A DNA stretch of 64,000 nt, taken from assembly GCF_000003815.2 (NCBI RefSeq), contig NC_049990.1, positions 12,950,771 through 13,014,770 of the forward strand, written 5' to 3'. The position numbers and the translations under genes are program-made. Origin of the DNA: Branchiostoma floridae (lineage: Eukaryota > Chordata > Leptocardii > Amphioxiformes > Branchiostomatidae). A model generated the notes under the pieces. It saw only the letters and a list, made by a program, of their open reading frames with translations, did no database searches and had not been told where the DNA came from. Positions 61,601 to 64,000 of this stretch are shown in pieces. Numbering within the stretch: the first letter of the stretch is position 1; every line of letters begins with the position of its first letter.

Positions 61601-63615
61601 CATGTAATGTTTTCCAATTCCAGTTTCACCTGGAGAGGGCTAATGCTGAAGAGTTCATTGAGGTCTACAAAGGAGTTGTTGCTGAATTCAATGTAAGCGT
61701 AGAAAAGTAATCTTTTGTGAGCAAAGTTCTCTAAATAAACTAAAGGAAAAACAGTCATCTTTTATTCAGGTTAAGAAATGCCAGGAACATAACATTTGCA
61801 GTGACCTCCTTACCTATAGAATTTTTAAATTGTCGGCATGAATCAATGTCCAACAAGAATCTTAAAGAAATACTTCTACATGAATTTACTGCCTATCACT
61901 ACCAAAAATGCTTTTTCTTGTTTATCTTGTTTGGCTTCCTCACAGAAAATTTATCTTCCAGGAAGAAAATTATTCTGTCCCCAAGAAATGTTAGAAAAAT
62001 GTGCTTGTCCATGGGGCAAGCAAATTTTTTCTTGTTAAGTTTTTGAGAAAATTTGAGATTTGTTTTCTTGTCTTTCTCAAAATGCCTTTTCTTGTTTATC
62101 TTGTTTTGCTTCCTCATAGAAAATTTATCTTCCTGGCAGAAAAAAATTCTTGTATTTCTTAAGAGTTGAATCTGGTTAGAAAAAAACAAGAATTTCTAGA
62201 TTTTTGTTTCTTGCACTGTAAGAAAAAATAAGGAGATTTTGCTTAAATGTCTAAAAAAAATTTTTTAGTTTATCGTTTTGCTTGAATTTTTTTTTACATT
62301 TTCTTCCTGCAAGAACATTTTTCTTCATACAAGAATTGTCCATGGGGCAAGCAAAATAAGAAAAAATCATTTTTGGTAGTGTGTATACATAGTATACTTT
62401 CTTTTTGTGCCAATAACTTGGGGGGGGGGGGAGGATATAGGGGTGTGGAAAACAATAGTTACCTGAATCCAACTTCTAAGTATGTTGAGTTAATCTGTTC
62501 TTCCTCCCTAAAGGACATGGTGAGTCAGCTGTGTGCAGGGCCTAGTGTTGCCATGGAGATAAAGAGCAAGGATGGAAACACACCCCAGAGTTTCCGGGAG
62601 TTTGTGGGACCGGCTGATCCTGTAGGTTTATGCTTCTTTAATGGAGTCCTATATATAAACTCTGGAAAAGTGTTATTTTCTGATCATAGCTTGATAATAT
62701 ATACAATAAAGTACCCACTAGTCCAGATGAATGACTGCATTAAATGTGCCTAACAAGGCCTGACAAAAAGTTAGCTCACAAAGCCAGTTTCAGAAGCAAT
62801 ACACATTGAAAGAAAAACTTGAACTATATCATTATGACCATTTGATATCTTGTGCAGTTGGCCTTCTTGTGTTGGCCGATTATTTTTACATTGAATCTAT
62901 TGGAAAATAACAATGCTGTCTCCATGGAGCTGCATAATTTGATGTTCCATTCCCATTATAAAGAAATACACTGGAACAGTTGCACTTCATACAGTAATTG
63001 CTCATTGACATGAAATACAGTTACAATTCATATGATTGAGCAAGGTACGAATGTCAATATCAATGACAGTGTTTAAATGACCATTCAGTTTTTAGTGTAT
63101 TTATTGGACCACCCCTTGATTTGACTTAGTAAATAGAGAAATACGGTGGAGAAATTCACAAAAAATACACATTGTATGGAAGTTTATCTTTTGAAACACA
63201 TGAATTTATTTCCTTCTGCAACAAATTGTTAGGCAACAAAAAAAGTCTAATTCAATATGAAGCTCTAACACACACACACACACACACATTTTCATGTACA
63301 CACACAAATACACAAAATGTGCACACGCACCAAGACACACACATGAACACACCCTCTGAGGCTGCCACGCTGACTTACAAAAATACAGGTATCGTACACT
63401 TTGAACTAGGTTACAGATAACAATTTTTGTACATTCATCAGGTGCATTGCTATTCACCGTCAGTGTCAATAATAATGACATATCATTTTCTTTCATGTGT
63501 ACAACAGGAGATAGCCAGGCATCTGAGACCACGGACCCTAAGGGCCATATTTGGTAAAGACAAGATCCAAAATGCTGTTCACTGCACAGACTTGCCAGAG
63601 GATGGACTTCTTGAG
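49660..63615 (+). CDS. NME7: NME7: nucleoside diphosphate kinase 7 (DM10 + two NDK domains), 3' exon outside window
   Basis: Twelve exons on the plus strand: 49660-49662, 51775-51888, 52381-52547, 53275-53385, 54571-54621, 54791-54945, 58106-58158, 58630-58732, 60335-60399, 61624-61692, 62514-62621, 63508-63615, all GT-AG with matching phases, 369 residues so far. It begins [20 protein letters not shown] (DM10 domain, about 1-92). NDK-A follows with [11 protein letters not shown] and RNAVHGSDS (catalytic His about 208). NDK-B has CCVIKPHAV and [13 protein letters not shown] (His about 358). The sequence stops at LPEDGLLE; the usual short tail after this point must lie past 64000. NME7 family proteins bind the gamma-tubulin ring complex and are inner proteins of ciliary doublet microtubules. 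Exon 1 carries only the ATG. Intron 6 opens with a 2.1 kb minisatellite built on its own splice donor. Confidence 0.96.
49905..50050. repeat. Irregular TAGAG/AGTAG microsatellite in NME7 intron 1
   Basis: A run of AGTAGAGTAGAG variants with CAGTAGAGTAG and GTGTAGAGTAG interspersed. It is purine-rich on the coding strand, with no regular unit length. Confidence 0.8.
50185..51043. mobile_element. Inverted-repeat DNA transposon derivative in NME7 intron 1
   Basis: CTATCAAA flanks both ends (50177-50184 and 51044-51051). The terminal inverted repeats are about 90 bp: GGGGTTTTCGGAAAACCCTG then TCCAGTCC, a second GGAAAACCCTGTCCAGTCT, and AGAGGGTCTGCAT..GGGG, mirrored at the right end. Each end thus holds two copies of GGAAAACCCTGTCCAGTC. 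The centre is AT-rich and non-coding. The superfamily is not certain; an 8-bp duplication fits hAT. Confidence 0.8.
51140..51500 (-). mobile_element. tRNA-derived SINE-like element in NME7 intron 1
   Basis: The minus strand starts near 51491 with GGCGTTGTGTGGCGTAACGG (box A TGGCGTAACGG at 51482-51472). Box B-like GGGTTTGAATC follows at 51440-51430, about 31 nt after box A. Downstream comes CCTTGGGAAAGGCA...ACTTTCCTCA, a body seen in several invertebrate SINEs. No clear A tail is seen and the 3' limit is approximate. Confidence 0.5.
53576..53870. mobile_element. Short inverted-repeat element, Harbinger-like ends
   Basis: The termini are GGGCACAACCCACGTACGTG and, inverted, GGGCACAACCCGTCGTAAGTG. 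The left flank is TAA and the right flank ATA, so the 3-bp duplication is imperfect. A related right end occurs at 8780-8862 followed by TTA. It lies in NME7 intron 4. Confidence 0.55.
54941..57108 (+). repeat. 41-43 bp minisatellite built on the NME7 exon-6 splice donor
   Basis: About 50 units (2.17 kb at roughly 41.5 bp). Unit landmarks in order are TACAGGTGAGACACACCTG, CTTTTTCCTCTGATCTAG, TGTAG. The first TACAG is the last five bases of NME7 exon 6 (ends 54945) and the GTGAGA after it is the functional donor, so every later unit copies the donor. Unit variants are a 5- or 6-nt spacer (AGACA/AGACAA), T5-T7 tracts, TGTAGTACAG versus TGTGTCCAG before the GTGAGA, and rare CCATGTGAG and GATCAAGTG. 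A block of the array is duplicated with a 709-bp shift. Minus-strand ORFs ([13 protein letters not shown]..) are repeat artefacts. Confidence 0.95.
57109..58105. other. Rest of NME7 intron 6
   Basis: No exon before the acceptor at 58105. A GGGTGC.TACTTTATTTGAG string appears at 57170, in diverged form at 57379, and at 57458. A CCTCACC run with CTCACCGGCGGTAGGGGCAG is at 57678-57725, similar to a segment inside the LINE copy at 46.45 kb. Confidence 0.4.
58832..59235. mobile_element. hAT-type MITE with perfect 8-bp duplication in NME7 intron 8
   Basis: CTACCAAT flanks both ends (58824-58831 and 59236-59243). Termini are TAGGGCTGTGTACCTG and, inverted, TAGGCTGTGTACCTAAAC. Subterminal GTACCTGTACCTGTACC strings occur at both ends, plus AATTGTTTAGGTACAGGTC. 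The element is 404 bp and non-coding. It is the relative of 29530-30365. Confidence 0.88.
61897..62381. mobile_element. Inverted-repeat element with CACTA-type ends in NME7 intron 10
   Basis: The ends are CACTACCAAAAATGCTTTTTC and, inverted, CACTACCAAAAATGATTTTTTC. Inside, a segment of about 80 bp is directly repeated (61907 and 62080: TTTTCTTGTTTATCTTGTTT, then GCTTCCTCA.AGAAAATTTATC), and GTCCATGGGGCAAGCAAA occurs at 62010 and 62338. Flanks TAT and TGT do not give a clear 3-bp duplication. There is no coding capacity. Confidence 0.6.
63268..63288. repeat. (AC)n microsatellite
   Basis: About 10 AC units followed by an imperfect CACACA/GCACAC-rich zone to 63345, in the last visible NME7 intron. 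Confidence 0.9.
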
Positions 63616-64000
63616 GTACATGTGAGAACTAATGTCCTGTGCAGACATACATTGTACATTTTACAGTGCACTCATTCTGTAGCAAGGTTAGACATTCCTC
63701 GGCCATTTCCAGTCAGTGTCCCAACCAGGTCCATGTACTTTACTCAGTTTGCAGTAATTAGAAGGCTATGCAATTGGTTGAGCTAGGGCTTGTTGGGTCT
63801 GTGTGTAGGTCCACAGAATATAACTCAAGAGGTTGTGGATAGATCTCAATTTGGTATGTGTGTAGCAGTTGTGGAAAGTTCAAAAATGGTTTACCTGGAT
63901 TGTTATTTTACTATGGTACTGCAGCGGGCTTTGTATATTTGAGTGTTGTTTTATTCTATATATCGTATACTATTAGACACAAAAAATTGATGTTTAACAC

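Overview
The window is animal genomic DNA: intron-rich, AT-leaning and crowded with transposon remnants. Two conserved ciliary genes have many short exons that align closely with their vertebrate orthologues. Surrounding repeats include a CR1-type LINE with an esterase ORF1, hAT, piggyBac, Harbinger, pogo-like and Penelope elements, and octamer-containing dispersed repeats. Together these suggest a cephalochordate such as Branchiostoma. The organism call is an inference from gene and repeat style, not a database match.

Layout. Positions 1-17,050 are mostly repeats around one isolated coding exon (2476-2887, minus) of a neuroligin-like cholinesterase-family protein whose other exons lie outside the window. 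Positions 17,407-45,178 (minus) hold a complete DAW1 gene (dynein assembly factor with WD repeats, ODA16/WDR69). I could place all 14 coding exons with consistent phases, giving a 415-residue protein. Its introns carry a 6.5 kb CR1-type LINE in sense orientation, several MITEs with intact target-site duplications, and two minisatellites. Positions 45,200-49,600 separate DAW1 from its divergent neighbour and contain a 32-bp repeat array and LINE remnants. Positions 49,660-63,615 (plus) hold NME7 (nucleoside diphosphate kinase family member 7). Twelve exons encode 369 residues, and the last short exon lies beyond the window end. DAW1 and NME7 are head to head. Both act in motile cilia: DAW1 in delivery of outer-arm dynein, NME7 in the doublet-microtubule lumen and the gamma-tubulin ring complex.

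The most striking structure is a tandem array of roughly 50 copies of a 41-43 bp unit (54,941-57,108). It begins on the exon-6 splice donor of NME7, so every unit repeats that donor, preceded by a pyrimidine tract ending in CTAG. Each unit also holds a 6-bp inverted repeat that could fold over the donor. Other notable points are a minisatellite that appears to have grown out of the end of a hAT MITE (29.5 kb), a GC-AG terminal intron in DAW1, a palindrome-plus-TCCG insertion breaking the LINE ORF2, and a hAT-type MITE that jumped into an existing minisatellite with a 5-bp duplication.
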